Shown: piece by piece, positions 28,001 through 37,282 of the stretch
Layout: every line of letters begins with the position of its first letter
How positions within the stretch are numbered: position 1 is the first letter of the stretch
NCBI GenBank assembly: GCA_031292515.1
Contig: JARLGZ010000177.1
Coordinates: forward strand, 186,001-250,000
Direction: 5' to 3'
From: Puia sp.
GTDB lineage: Bacteria; Bacteroidota; Bacteroidia; Chitinophagales; Chitinophagaceae
Length of the DNA: 64,000 bases
Notes under the pieces: model-generated
Seen by the model: only the letters and a program-made list of their open reading frames with translations
What the model was told of the DNA's origin: nothing
Database searches by the model: none
Position numbers and translations under genes: made by a program

Positions 28001-28694
28001 TACCCGCCTGGAAGGAGTAGGGGGCGAGTTCACGGACATCTCCCACGGAAGTGCCAATTACCAGTTGATTGTTGCGGGTACTCAGTTTATCGACTCCCTC
28101 GTATTTCATGATGATCTGGCCAGGGTCTCCCCCAGGTCTTACGATCAGGTCGAATTTGAGCCTCCCTTTCTCGGAATAATACCGGATATCTATGTTCGGA
28201 TATACATCGTGGAACACGACACCCTGGTACATATTGCAATGGCCCGCCCATTTCGAAGGATCATTCCCTATAAAATAATTTTCATAGGTTGCAAGCGCCT
28301 TATCTGGCGTGACCAGTGCGTTTTCGTTGGCTCCCAAAAAAATGACGCGGTAAGCATGGGAATGTACAGTGTCTCCTTCACCGGCTCCGGAAGATGGGAG
28401 CCCGCCGGCAGGAGGGCCGCCTGCTCCCGGTGTCTTGTCCTGAGCAATTCCCGGGGTCGCTCCATGGGCATGGGTGGTAAGCGCCCGCAAATCCCCGGGA
28501 CTATAAAGCAGCACCGTGAATCCTGCCTGGCGAAGAAAGAAAGCACCCGCGTTCATTTCGGCCTTGAAGAGGACTTCTTTATTCCATTGCCCTTTATTTT
28601 GCACAAATTCAAGGTTGGAATAACTCTCCTGCGCAGCGACGTATGAAATAGCGGCAAGCAGCAATATAGAAAGGGAATATGCCTTTTTTTTCAA
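25008..28694 (-). CDS. Large secreted protein: DUF7948-like N-terminus, propeller-like repeats, four PKD domains, T9SS type B tail
   Basis: 1228 residues from a TTG start at 28694 (upstream AAAAAGGAAAAT, signal peptide LKKKAYSLSILLLAAISYVAAQ); the frame is open to 28805 without a better start. The N-terminal part (YSNLEFVQNKGQWNKEV) is DUF7948-like. A region with repeated GGxxN-type strands and the Cys-rich DRCENVYISGWGG and ICANCGG stretches follows, then four PKDs (each WxFGDG) and a CHU_C type B tail (VPNAFTPGRFGQNG, IYNRWGQLVFES, VGWDGTYKG, ITLIR). It is exported by T9SS to the surface. Its neighbour at 28982 is a close paralogue. Confidence 0.88.
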   Translation of the reverse strand: MKKKAYSLSILLLAAISYVAAQESYSNLEFVQNKGQWNKEVLFKAEMNAGAFFLRQAGFTVLLYSPGDLRALTTHAHGATPGIAQDKTPGAGGPPAGGLPSSGAGEGDTVHSHAYRVIFLGANENALVTPDKALATYENYFIGNDPSKWAGHCNMYQGVVFHDVYPNIDIRYYSEKGRLKFDLIVRPGGDPGQIIMKYEGVDKLSTRNNQLVIGTSVGDVRELAPYSFQAGIDGRQQVSCKYIVSGGNTVKFKLGKYSTDTTLVIDPVLVFSSFTGSKISNWGFTATYGPDGSFFAGGIVFGNGYPVSIGAFETGFRGGFFDVGILKFSANGTQRVYATYLGGDQNETPHSLVCDPGGNLVILGRTYSHGSANSAGNFPYITRISDDYNVQTADMFVCKLNVDGSKLIGSMLIGGKGNDCVNIEDQVKDSHEKANLLIRNYGDDSRSEVILDGSNNIYIAASTQSPDFPVTPGVFQPVFAGGIQDGVVLKINAACNAIVFASFLGGTKEDAAFVLKLNPANNDIYVAGATNSTDFPGDKTNVLQPVNGGGVCDGFLTIISSDGTTQKKMTYLGTTEADAIYGVQLDKQGFPYVMGTTNGRWTRTANAAYYNDGGKQFVGKLQQDLSGYVYCTTFGSGGGAPGKPNISPVAFLVDRCENVYISGWGGWISSQGDPYGLAGTTGMPVTPDAIKSGTDNRDFYFIVLKKNASALLYGTFFGQTDNAQSLSEHVDGGTSRYDQNGIIYQGICANCGGRATTRFPTTPGVWGPVNGTGSDGCNEAAVKISFNYAGVSAGLRTGVNGRVYDTSGCIALTAVFQDTVRTAKSYIWSFGDGTPDLVTTGYEQTHVYPNVGFYTVRLIAIDSNSCNISDTAYTHVIGRSDKAPLDFDYGKIGACTSLNYQFANLSTAPPGKPFGNSSFLWDFGDGNQAPSGPADVTHNFLSAGTYIVKLILTDTSYCNYPDTAIKTLRISPVVRAQFVTPATGCAPYTAVFNNTSLGGQQFFWDFGDGNTSTSTGNPTNLYASPGTYTIHLTAIDSSTCNIKADTSITITVYGIPHAEFTFSPSPPVANTRTAFYNGSTGGVNNIWLFGDGTSEMKETNDTVLHQYEKTDTFQACLVVINQYGCPDTVCHPVATLINPLLDVPNAFTPGRFGQNGVISVVGFGITRMVFRIYNRWGQLVFESNDPAVGWDGTYKGVLQPMDVYAYTLEADFYNGSHATKRGDITLIR

Positions 28695-28981
28695 ATTTTC
28701 CTTTTTACAGATTACGTAATAAAACGTAAAAATCCCTGATTTTGACAAGTACAAATCGGCCGTCGTTGCATCGGAACAACCTTGTGATGGGACCCGCCTA
28801 TTCATTACCGCAAGAAATGCAACAGGCCCGGAGACACGAATATTGGAGGTGGGTTAGGGGCTCAGGGAAATCCAAAAATAACGATACAGACTGAAAAACA
28901 GGAATCCTTATGATCAATTAACACCCAGCGATCAAAATTTCTCAACTCACCCAACTTACCCTCACAGCACCTGCCGTTCAG

Positions 28982-31900
28982 TTACCTCAACAGGGTAATA
29001 TCACCCTTTTTCGTCGCATGGGAACCGTCAAAATAGGTGGCTTCAACGGTGTAAGCATATACATCCATCGGTTGAAGCACGCCTTTGAAGGTCCCGTCCC
29101 AACCTATGGCCGGATCATTGCTCTCAAACACCAATTGTCCCCAGCGATTGTAAATACGGAAAATCAGCTGAGATATCCCGAAACCCACCACCTTAACGAT
29201 ACCATTCTGTCCAAAACGGCCTGGTGTGAATGCATTAGGAACATCCAGCAAAGGGCTGACAAGAGCCGCCACCGGGTGACAGACCGTATCCTGACATCCG
29301 GCCTGGTTGATCACGATGAGGCAAGCCTGGAAAGTATCGGTCTTTTCGTATTGATGGATTACCGTGTCCATCGTCAGTTTCACAGTCGATGCCCCGTCGC
29401 CGAAACTCCATTCGTACCGCACTCCGCCGACGGATTCATTGAAGAAGGTGGTCGGAGTATTGACGACCGGCGGTTGCGGAGAAAAACTAAAGGCGGCAGT
29501 CGGTGCGCCGCTTACAACAATCGTGATACTGGTGTCACTGATAATATTACAGGTCGATGAATCGATTACGGTCAACTTGATCGTATAAGTGCCGGGGTTG
29601 GTATAGACATTTGTAGGACTGCCGCTGCTGGTCGAGGTGTTCCCGTCACCAAAGTCCCAGAAAAACTGCTGGCCGCCAACGGAAATATTCGTGAACTGCG
29701 CGGTATAAGGCGCGCACCCCGTCGAAGGGGTCGTAAATCTTGCCCGAACGTAAGGTGTCACTGTAAGCTTCCTGGCCAGCGTGTCGGGTGAGTTGCAATA
29801 ATTGGTATCGTTCAGGATCAGTTCGACATTATAGGTTCCCGCGGAAACATAACTGTGCGTCACGTTGCCGATACCTGAAGACACCTGAGTGCCATCGCCA
29901 AAGTCCCAGAGAAAGGAATTGCCGGAGAAGGGTACACCCGTATAAGTGGAGGTGTTGATAAAAGTGTAGTCATTGGAAAGACAGTCGCCCTTGACGTATT
30001 TGAAATCCAGCGAAGCCGGGTTATTGCCTGCCTTTACATGGATATAGACCGTATCGCTGACGTTGCAGGAGCTCGAATCGATGGCGATCAGTTGCACGGT
30101 GTAAAGGCCCGTATTCGTATACTGGTGAGCCTCCTGGTAGCTGGTGGTGGCGACCGGTGCGGAACCGTCTCCAAAATCCCAGATATAGCTCTTGGCGTTC
30201 CTGACCGTATCCTGGAAGACGGCATTCAGAGGGATACAGTTGGACGTATCATTATCCCGGCCGTTGATGGATACCTTCATGCCCGCCGAAACACCCGCAA
30301 AATTGAAGTTGATCTTAACTACCGCTTCGTTGCAGGCAAAGGTCCCGGTTCCGTTATTGGGTGCATACACGCCGGGCGTCGTCGGGAAAACGGCTCCTCC
30401 GTAACAGTTGGCGCAGATGGCTTCATAGATGATGCCCTGCTGATCATAACGGCTCGTGCCCCCATCCACATGATCTCCAAACCTCCCGTAATTCTGTCCG
30501 AAAAAGCTGCCGTACAACTGGCTGGCGGCATCCCTTTTCAACACAAAGAAATAGAAATCCTCCCCGTCCGTACTGGCTTTTAGGGCGCCGGCGGTGGTCG
30601 TGAGCCCGGTTGTGGAGGAATTGGAATATCCATCGGAGATATCGACGCCTCCGCCCCAGCCTGCCACATATACGTTTTCGCAACGGTCGACGAGAAAGGC
30701 GGTCGGCGAAATATTCGGGTAGTTCACACCGGCGGGGCCGAAATTGGCCGAGTAGACGACCCCGGAAAGATCGGGTTTCAGTTTGGTGATAAACTGCATG
30801 CCCTTCGACTGATTATTATTTTGGTTGAAAGGGGAGTTGACGGGTGGAATGATCCCTGTACTGGTACCCGTGACGTAAGGAAACCCCAATTTGTCGAATT
30901 TCACGCCATAGATCATATCCGTGCCGCGCGTTCCATAGTAAGTGCTTTTTATCAGGGTCTTGCCGTCATTGCTGACAATAGAAACAAATCCGTCGATCCC
31001 GCCCGAATCAACGCTGCTGATTACAGGGCCGCTGGCGGTGCCCGGAAAATCGCCGCTGGCCGTCCCCCCTCCTATATAAATATTATTGTTGTTTGGATTG
31101 ATTGACAACACGAAAGCCGCATCATCGGCGGTTCCTCCAAGCAATGTGGAGAAAAGGATGGTACTCAGATCGCCACTGGTCTTTAGCAGGACACCGTCCT
31201 GATCTCCCTTGGTGCCTTTTGGAAGTGGTTGAAATACACCTGCCGTGGTGGGAAACAAAGTTTCGGTGGCGCTACCGCCGTTCTCCTCCAGCGCGGAAGT
31301 TCGGGTGGATTGGGTACAGGAAGCGAGATAGATATTATCCGAGCCATCGACGATCACTTCACTCCGTCCATCGTCTCCATAGTTCAGACGCAGCGACGAA
31401 GTTCCTGCGGTCACATATTTCGGAGAGATGTTCACACCATCGCTCAAAGACCCCCCGATCACGCGCGACCCGATCAGGCCGGTACCATTCCCATTGAATT
31501 TCGTGATAAAAATATCGAAACCGCCTCCGGAGCCGTATATCCCACCGTTTTTCATGGGAAACTTGCTTCCGGAACTCGTCCTGCCAGCCACGATGAGATT
31601 GCCGCTGTTGTCGACGATCATGCTATGCGGTTGTTCATCCCCCGGACCACCGAGATAAGTAGCATAGATCCTGCTGGATCCATTTGGCGTGAATTTCATG
31701 ATGCCGACATCATAGTTCCATCCCGTTCCCTCGCTGCCGTCCCCCCCCTGATAGGTGGTCTGAAAGGCACCGGGGGTAACTTTAAATCCATTGCCATTCA
31801 GGCCCCCGCCGGCACTTTCATCCAGTACAATCCCACCGGCATAGGCATTCCCCGCCGCATCATAAGTGGCCGTATATCCCCAGTTGTCCGAGGCGCTGCC

Positions 31901-32746
31901 GGTAAACGAGCAGAATATTTCGCTGGGGTCAATGACCAGCGTGGAGCCGGGCGAATAATTCTTTATGCGGAAGCTGACCTGGTTGCCCCCGGAAATGACA
32001 TAATCACATTGGACCGGTGTCCTTTCAGGCTCGTTGAGCTTGGCCGATCCGCTTACCTGGTAAGATTGAGGGATCCATTCCTTTACCGTACCCACCGATG
32101 TCTGGATCAGGAGTTGTCCTTTTTTGATACTCAATTTTTCAGGACCTTCATATTTCATGACGATCCGGGAAGGGTCCGCGCCCGGATGTACGATCAGATC
32201 ATATTTTAAAGTGCCCTGGTAGCTGTAATAGCGGAGATCTATGCCGTCATAAATGTTTTTATAGACGATTCCGAGATATATCTTGCATTTTGAAGCCCAT
32301 TTTGTAGAATCGTTGCCCAGGAAATAGTTATTGTAGGAGTCGAGGGCCTTTTCGGGAATGATCGATACATTTTCGTTGGCGCCTGAAAAAGACACCTTGT
32401 ACACGTGATAATGGACTGTGACGGGCCCAATCCGCGTCGTTGTGCCGGAAGACTTTGCCGGAGCGCCGGCGCCCACAGAAACGGGTGTCGCCATTTCCCC
32501 GTGGGCGGCTGCCAGGAACCTCTTCAGATCGGCGGTATCCTTCATCAGGACAGTAAACCCGTTATTTTGTAAATAGAAATCCCCTGTGCTCAGTTTGGCG
32601 CGAAATTTCACCTGTGAAGTATCCCACTGTCCCTTATTTTCGACAAACTCAAGATTGGAATAGCCACTATATGATGTATTCTTTTGCGCGATGACCCCGA
32701 ACCCTGCGGAAAGCGACAAAACCAGCATAAAAATGATCCTTCCCAA
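28982..32746 (-). CDS. Paralogue of the preceding large PKD / T9SS type B protein
   Basis: 1254 residues, start ATG (MGRIIFMLVLSLSAGFG signal peptide). Same order as the gene at 25008: YSNLEFVENKGQWDTSQVKF DUF7948-like start, propeller-like repeats with DRCENVYVAGWGG and ICANCYGG, four PKDs and a type B C-terminus (VPNAFTPGRFGQNG, IYNRWGQLVFES, ITLLR). The C-terminal 90 residues of the pair are mostly identical by eye. Tandem duplication is the likely origin. It has no PorP gene of its own and may use the one at 23964-24998. Confidence 0.88.
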   Translation of the reverse strand: MGRIIFMLVLSLSAGFGVIAQKNTSYSGYSNLEFVENKGQWDTSQVKFRAKLSTGDFYLQNNGFTVLMKDTADLKRFLAAAHGEMATPVSVGAGAPAKSSGTTTRIGPVTVHYHVYKVSFSGANENVSIIPEKALDSYNNYFLGNDSTKWASKCKIYLGIVYKNIYDGIDLRYYSYQGTLKYDLIVHPGADPSRIVMKYEGPEKLSIKKGQLLIQTSVGTVKEWIPQSYQVSGSAKLNEPERTPVQCDYVISGGNQVSFRIKNYSPGSTLVIDPSEIFCSFTGSASDNWGYTATYDAAGNAYAGGIVLDESAGGGLNGNGFKVTPGAFQTTYQGGDGSEGTGWNYDVGIMKFTPNGSSRIYATYLGGPGDEQPHSMIVDNSGNLIVAGRTSSGSKFPMKNGGIYGSGGGFDIFITKFNGNGTGLIGSRVIGGSLSDGVNISPKYVTAGTSSLRLNYGDDGRSEVIVDGSDNIYLASCTQSTRTSALEENGGSATETLFPTTAGVFQPLPKGTKGDQDGVLLKTSGDLSTILFSTLLGGTADDAAFVLSINPNNNNIYIGGGTASGDFPGTASGPVISSVDSGGIDGFVSIVSNDGKTLIKSTYYGTRGTDMIYGVKFDKLGFPYVTGTSTGIIPPVNSPFNQNNNQSKGMQFITKLKPDLSGVVYSANFGPAGVNYPNISPTAFLVDRCENVYVAGWGGGVDISDGYSNSSTTGLTTTAGALKASTDGEDFYFFVLKRDAASQLYGSFFGQNYGRFGDHVDGGTSRYDQQGIIYEAICANCYGGAVFPTTPGVYAPNNGTGTFACNEAVVKINFNFAGVSAGMKVSINGRDNDTSNCIPLNAVFQDTVRNAKSYIWDFGDGSAPVATTSYQEAHQYTNTGLYTVQLIAIDSSSCNVSDTVYIHVKAGNNPASLDFKYVKGDCLSNDYTFINTSTYTGVPFSGNSFLWDFGDGTQVSSGIGNVTHSYVSAGTYNVELILNDTNYCNSPDTLARKLTVTPYVRARFTTPSTGCAPYTAQFTNISVGGQQFFWDFGDGNTSTSSGSPTNVYTNPGTYTIKLTVIDSSTCNIISDTSITIVVSGAPTAAFSFSPQPPVVNTPTTFFNESVGGVRYEWSFGDGASTVKLTMDTVIHQYEKTDTFQACLIVINQAGCQDTVCHPVAALVSPLLDVPNAFTPGRFGQNGIVKVVGFGISQLIFRIYNRWGQLVFESNDPAIGWDGTFKGVLQPMDVYAYTVEATYFDGSHATKKGDITLLR

Positions 32747-32864
32747 AATGTATACTTTAAACGATTCTTTATACGCGAATGACGCGAAAAAAACGCGAAA
32801 TGCCCGATCCTGATGCCGGAATGATAGCGACCGACCCTTAACCCAGCAATAATCCTACCTGAAT

Positions 32865-34967
32865 TTACGAAATCCTGCTCCACTGTGTCTTCCCCTTTTG
32901 GGAAATCAGAAAGGCCAGCAGATCGGAGTTTTCCGGCATTCCGAGATCGGGGTCCTTATCCAGGGTCCGCCCGGCCATTTCCCGGGCAAGTTCCAGCCAT
33001 CCCCTATCCCGAACAATGTCCGCCAGCTTGAATGTCAACTCTCCGCTCTGGCGGGTGCCCTCAATTTCTCCGGGCCCCCGGATCTCGAGATCTTTTTCGG
33101 CGATCTCGAATCCGTTATTGGTCGCGCACAATATCCTGACCCGTTCCCTCGCCTCACTGCTCAGTTTTGAACCCGTGAGCAATATGCAATAGCTCTTGTG
33201 CTCCCCCCTGCCTACCCTTCCGCGTAACTGGTGAAGTTGAGCAAGCCCGAATTTTTCCGAACTTTCGATGACCATGACGGTAGCATTCGGTACATTTACC
33301 CCCACTTCAATGACTGTCGTGGACACCATGATCTGAGTATCGCGGGCCAGAAAACGTTGCATATTCGTTTCCTTTACTTCCTGTTTCTGCCTGCCATGCA
33401 CCATACTGATCCAGTATTTGGGTTCCGGGAACCAGGCTTTTACGTTTTCATATCCCTTCATCAGGTTCTCGTAATCCATTTTCTCCGATTCCTCGATCAG
33501 GGGAAAAATGACATACACCTGGCGACCCTGCGCGATCTCATGCTTCATAAAATCCATCACCTTCGGCCTGCTATGCTCATAACGATGTACCGTCACGATG
33601 GGTTGCCTTCCGGGCGGCAACTCGTCCATAATACTGTAATCCAGTTCCCCGTAGGCAGTCATCGCGAGAGTCCGGGGGATGGGGGTGGCGGTCATAACCA
33701 GCATATGAGGAGGTAGAGCGGCCTTTTTCCAAAGCCTTGCCCTCTGGGCAACCCCGAAGCGATGTTGCTCATCGACGATTGCCAGTCCCAGATTGCTGAA
33801 CTGAACGGGATCCTCAAGTACGGCATGCGTGCCGACAAGTATCTGGAGAGTGCCATTCAAGGCCATTTCAAGTACGCCCTTTCGCTGTTTGGATCGCGAC
33901 GAGCCGGTTAGCAGCCCTACCCGCAATGGTAAGTCTTTTACCAGTTCTGTGATGTTATTATAATGTTGTTTGGCCAGTATTTCGGTGGGGGCCATGAGAC
34001 AGGACTGGAAGCCATTGTCGGCAGCCAACAGCATGGAAAGCAGAGCGACGATCGTTTTTCCGCTCCCCACATCCCCCTGTAGAAGCCGGTTCATCTGGCG
34101 ACCGGTGCCGGTATCTTTCCGGATCTCTTTCAATACTCTCTTTTGCGCCCCGGTCAGCTCGAAAGGCAGGTAGGTCGTATAGAAGCTGTTGAAGAGTTCC
34201 CCCACCTGCCCGAAGACAACGCCGCGGGAAGCCCGGTGGCGATGAGACCGGATAAGCCCCATCCTGATCTGTGACAGGAAGAGCTCTTCAAATTTCAGCC
34301 TGTTCAGTGCCTTTTCATATATTTCAGGCGACGACGGAAAATGGACGCTGCAAAACGCCTCAAACCGGGACATTAAAGAAAGGCCCGGCATTAAAGAGAG
34401 GACCGGGGCCGGGAGATTTTCGGGCAGGTCTTTTTCCTGTAAAAGAGACAGAAGGGTCTTTGTCAATCGACCAATTTGTCTTCCGCCCAAGCCACGGGCG
34501 CTAAGTTTTTCCGTGCTCGGATAGACCGGTTCCAGGAAGTCCTTCCCATCCGATGTTTCGGGGCTCAGGAGCTCAATTTCCGGGTGAGAGATCTGGGGGT
34601 TGCCCTGGAAAAAACTTATGCGTCCGAATACCAGGTGGGGCTGTCCGGGCTTTAACATTTTCTGGACCCAGGCAATGCCCTGGAACCAAACCAGCTCAAG
34701 GTGTCCCGATGCATCTGAGAGGCGTGCTACCAGGCGCCTGGACCTCTTTTCCCCGACTACCTCCAGGCCGGTCAGGATTCCGGCGACCTGGGCCCATTCA
34801 GTCCCGGGGCTGATATGGCCGATGAGGCCTATTTTCGTTCGGTCAAGATGCCTGTATGGATAGTGCTCTAACAGGTCCCGGAAGCTAAAAATACCTAATT
34901 CCTTATTTAACAGCTCCGCACGCTGCGGTCCTACTCCTTTCAGGTATTCTATTGGGCTGGATAATAT
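32865..34967 (-). CDS. recG: RecG ATP-dependent DNA helicase, with no standard start codon
   Basis: About 700 residues if translation starts at ATA (34967-34965). Branch-migration helicase for stalled forks and Holliday junctions. Motif I is GDVGSGKT, II is DEQHR, and the C-terminal helicase VI region holds HQLRGRVGRG. The first ATG is at 34658 and would remove the first ~103 residues of the wedge domain, which are clearly coding (SPIEYLKGVGPQRAELLNKE). In frame upstream to the TAG at 35024 there is no ATG, GTG or TTG; ATA-TTA-TCC-AGC sits where relatives start with Met. A perfect TATTTTTG box (35009-35002) follows the TAG, so transcription probably starts near 34997. Confidence 0.85.
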   Translation of the reverse strand: MLSSPIEYLKGVGPQRAELLNKELGIFSFRDLLEHYPYRHLDRTKIGLIGHISPGTEWAQVAGILTGLEVVGEKRSRRLVARLSDASGHLELVWFQGIAWVQKMLKPGQPHLVFGRISFFQGNPQISHPEIELLSPETSDGKDFLEPVYPSTEKLSARGLGGRQIGRLTKTLLSLLQEKDLPENLPAPVLSLMPGLSLMSRFEAFCSVHFPSSPEIYEKALNRLKFEELFLSQIRMGLIRSHRHRASRGVVFGQVGELFNSFYTTYLPFELTGAQKRVLKEIRKDTGTGRQMNRLLQGDVGSGKTIVALLSMLLAADNGFQSCLMAPTEILAKQHYNNITELVKDLPLRVGLLTGSSRSKQRKGVLEMALNGTLQILVGTHAVLEDPVQFSNLGLAIVDEQHRFGVAQRARLWKKAALPPHMLVMTATPIPRTLAMTAYGELDYSIMDELPPGRQPIVTVHRYEHSRPKVMDFMKHEIAQGRQVYVIFPLIEESEKMDYENLMKGYENVKAWFPEPKYWISMVHGRQKQEVKETNMQRFLARDTQIMVSTTVIEVGVNVPNATVMVIESSEKFGLAQLHQLRGRVGRGEHKSYCILLTGSKLSSEARERVRILCATNNGFEIAEKDLEIRGPGEIEGTRQSGELTFKLADIVRDRGWLELAREMAGRTLDKDPDLGMPENSDLLAFLISQKGKTQWSRIS

Positions 34968-35001
34968 ATCTGAAACTGGCCTGATAAGCGGATATTTCCG
35001 G

Positions 35002-35009
35002 CAAAAATA
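35002..35009 (-). promoter_or_regulatory. -7 promoter box of recG
   Basis: TATTTTTG (35009-35002 on the minus strand) is a perfect TAnnTTTG box placed between the last in-frame stop and the proposed ATA start, 34 bases from it. It has no clear -33 TTG. Confidence 0.45.
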
Positions 35010-35060
35010 ATATAATATCCCCTAGCTTATTGATTGCATCGCCGGACCAAAGGCGGCAAT

Positions 35061-36254
35061 TTACTTAAACGCCTTCGGCGTATGGAGGAACTCCTTACGG
35101 TTGGCCTTCATTTTTAACATGGCCCTTACCATCGCAAAGACCAGGACGGGAATATGTACGACCGCTTTAACCGTGTCTGCATTGTAGAAACTGGCTGGTA
35201 CGGAAATCAAGAGGCTGAGCAGAAAGGCTCCAAATAGCCCGATCCACCAGCCCCACGCAGGAAACAGCAATGGATAACCACTGATAACCGTTAAGACAAC
35301 CGTGATCATCAAAAAACCAAAAAGCAGCAACAACAGGGATCTGGGAAGCAGGAGGGTCTGAAAAAACTTATTCCGGAAAGAAGAGGTACCGGACGCGGAA
35401 CGGATGTCTTTGTCGAGGAACCTCGAAAAATGGCTTAGCTGGGCCTCAAGCCAACGGGTCCGCTGCTTTTGAAAGACTTCCGAAGAGGAGACCTTCTCGT
35501 CGTATACCCATGCGTCTTCGATATACTCCACGACAATACCATCTTTCATCAACTGCAGGTCGATTTCCCGGTCTTCGCCAGGATTGTTCAGGATATGGTC
35601 GAGGTTGAAGATAGACCTGATCTTTTCGAACTCGAATGCCATCCCCGAGCCGATCAGAGCCGCTGAAAAACCAAGCGCCCGCTGCCCGCTGCGAAACAGA
35701 TTATTATTGATCTCTTCACTAATGGCGTCAAGGACTGCCACGGCATTATTCTTATTTTTGGCGGTACGATGACATTGCACTGCCTGAAAACCTTTTTGGA
35801 AAGCCGCGTTCACCTTCTCCAACGTATTGGATTCCATGATATTATCAGCATCGAGGATCATGACTATATCGTAGCCCTTCCCCGATAGTTGATTAAGCGC
35901 TGCATTCACCGACCGGGACTTCATGCTGGTTTCGAACTGTACTTCCACCACACCTACGGGGATCTCACGTAATTTTTCGATCGTGGAAGCCTGCAACTTA
36001 TCGGCAATTACAAATACGTCGAACCGGCTGGCGGGATAGTTCTGGCGGATAGCACGGGAGGCTGTGTCTAAAATGATATGATCCTCTCTGTATGAGGGTA
36101 TCAGCACAAGCATTTTCTTCTTTTCGGGATGAGACCCATAGGAGGTCTTTTTTCGCCATCTGCCTGCCAATGCAGCGACCAACAGGTAGCCTACGCTGAA
36201 GAACAAATAAATGCCGAGAAGGAGAAAAAAGATATGTATTATTAAAAGAAACAT
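35061..36254 (-). CDS. Family-2 glycosyltransferase, membrane-bound
   Basis: 397 residues. One N-terminal membrane segment (LLIIHIFFLLLGIYLFFSVGYLL), then a GT-A domain with LVLIPSYREDHIILD, ILDADN (metal-binding DxD) and the QKQRTRW acceptor/processivity-type motif, then two or three C-terminal membrane segments from about residue 310. This layout resembles hyaluronan/cellulose-synthase-like processive transferases, but a single-addition enzyme is possible. It is the last gene of the minus arm of the sugar locus, 122 bp after the neighbouring family-2 enzyme. Confidence 0.85.
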   Translation of the reverse strand: MFLLIIHIFFLLLGIYLFFSVGYLLVAALAGRWRKKTSYGSHPEKKKMLVLIPSYREDHIILDTASRAIRQNYPASRFDVFVIADKLQASTIEKLREIPVGVVEVQFETSMKSRSVNAALNQLSGKGYDIVMILDADNIMESNTLEKVNAAFQKGFQAVQCHRTAKNKNNAVAVLDAISEEINNNLFRSGQRALGFSAALIGSGMAFEFEKIRSIFNLDHILNNPGEDREIDLQLMKDGIVVEYIEDAWVYDEKVSSSEVFQKQRTRWLEAQLSHFSRFLDKDIRSASGTSSFRNKFFQTLLLPRSLLLLLFGFLMITVVLTVISGYPLLFPAWGWWIGLFGAFLLSLLISVPASFYNADTVKAVVHIPVLVFAMVRAMLKMKANRKEFLHTPKAFK

Positions 36255-36376
36255 GAATATTAAGTGTCTGCAGTTACTGCTGATTCCTTATCTGTTAACG
36301 CCAATTCTCCGCAAGATATTCCATATTTGCCCAATTATATATTCATATTATTTCCACATATTAATATCCACTCAAA

Positions 36377-37282
36377 TTACACCGGTGAATAACTGGAAGA
36401 ATATAGGTTCCAGGCGATTCCCTTCAAAAAAAACTTCAGTTGCCTAAACTCGCTTTTGAGAAGATAAGTGACGATTCCCTTGGGAGCCGTAACGAAGCCG
36501 AAGAATATCGTGAACACGAATAACTGGAGCGGATTGCTATTCCTGCGCATATACAGGATACGATTACGGGTATGGTAATAGACTTTCATAGGATTGTTCT
36601 TGCCCACCGACATCGATTCCTTGTGATAGATCACCGCATCCGATGTATACCAGATCTTATAACCGGCTTTTAGAATCCGGGCCGACCAGTCCCATTCCTC
36701 GTAGTACAGGAAAAACTTCTCCGGGAACATACCGACCTTTTCGATTACCTCACGTTTTACGAGCATGGCGCAACCATGTGCCCCAAAGGTTGGTCCCGAC
36801 TGATCATACTGGCCTTTATCCGGCTCCTTATCCCCAATCGTGGAAGTCCGTCCCGTATAGGGGTTCATCGCGTTAAAACCCGCGTACTGGATAATATCAG
36901 GGTGAAAAAAATACCTGATCTTGGGGCTCGTAACTCCGATAGAGGAATCTTCCCCGAACGGTTCCAACAGCTTGTTTAACAGGTCATCGGTTACTTCTGT
37001 ATCATTATTAACGATAAAGATATAGGCTCCCCTCGCCTGGCGCATGCCCCAGTTATTGCCACCCGCGAAACCCAGGTTTGTCTTGCTTACCAGCACCCGG
37101 GTATTCGGATAGTTCCCCGCATCGATCAGAGAAGTCGGATCAACCGCAGAAGCCATATCGCAAACAAGTATCTCGTAATTCTTATAGGACAGTTTCCGGG
37201 TGGACTCGAGAAATTCACAAGTCACTTCTGCCTGGTTATAGTTGAGCGTAACGATCGATATTAAAGGAGGGTCCTTTAACAT
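36377..37282 (-). CDS. Family-2 glycosyltransferase (rhamnosyltransferase-like)
   Basis: 301 residues. GT-A fold: ISIVTLNYNQAEVTCEFLES at the N-terminus, IFIVNNDTEV (metal-binding NDT/DxD region), the FGAHGCAMLVKREVIEKVG loop and FFLYYEEWDWSARILKAGY acceptor region, characteristic of rhamnosyltransferase-like enzymes of surface polysaccharides. A hydrophobic stretch near the C-terminus could sit on the membrane. Donor and acceptor are unknown. Cytoplasmic face of the inner membrane. Confidence 0.88.
   Translation of the reverse strand: MLKDPPLISIVTLNYNQAEVTCEFLESTRKLSYKNYEILVCDMASAVDPTSLIDAGNYPNTRVLVSKTNLGFAGGNNWGMRQARGAYIFIVNNDTEVTDDLLNKLLEPFGEDSSIGVTSPKIRYFFHPDIIQYAGFNAMNPYTGRTSTIGDKEPDKGQYDQSGPTFGAHGCAMLVKREVIEKVGMFPEKFFLYYEEWDWSARILKAGYKIWYTSDAVIYHKESMSVGKNNPMKVYYHTRNRILYMRRNSNPLQLFVFTIFFGFVTAPKGIVTYLLKSEFRQLKFFLKGIAWNLYSSSYSPV

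Noticed and set aside
31229-32209. 326-codon plus-strand frame inside the second PKD giant
   Set aside because: Antisense to a firmly supported gene; low-quality, Arg/Ser-rich translation with no domain.
34658-35024. RecG as a truncated pseudogene
   Set aside because: The frame is open and coding up to 34967 with no internal stop, and the length from there is the normal 700 residues; only the start codon is unusual.
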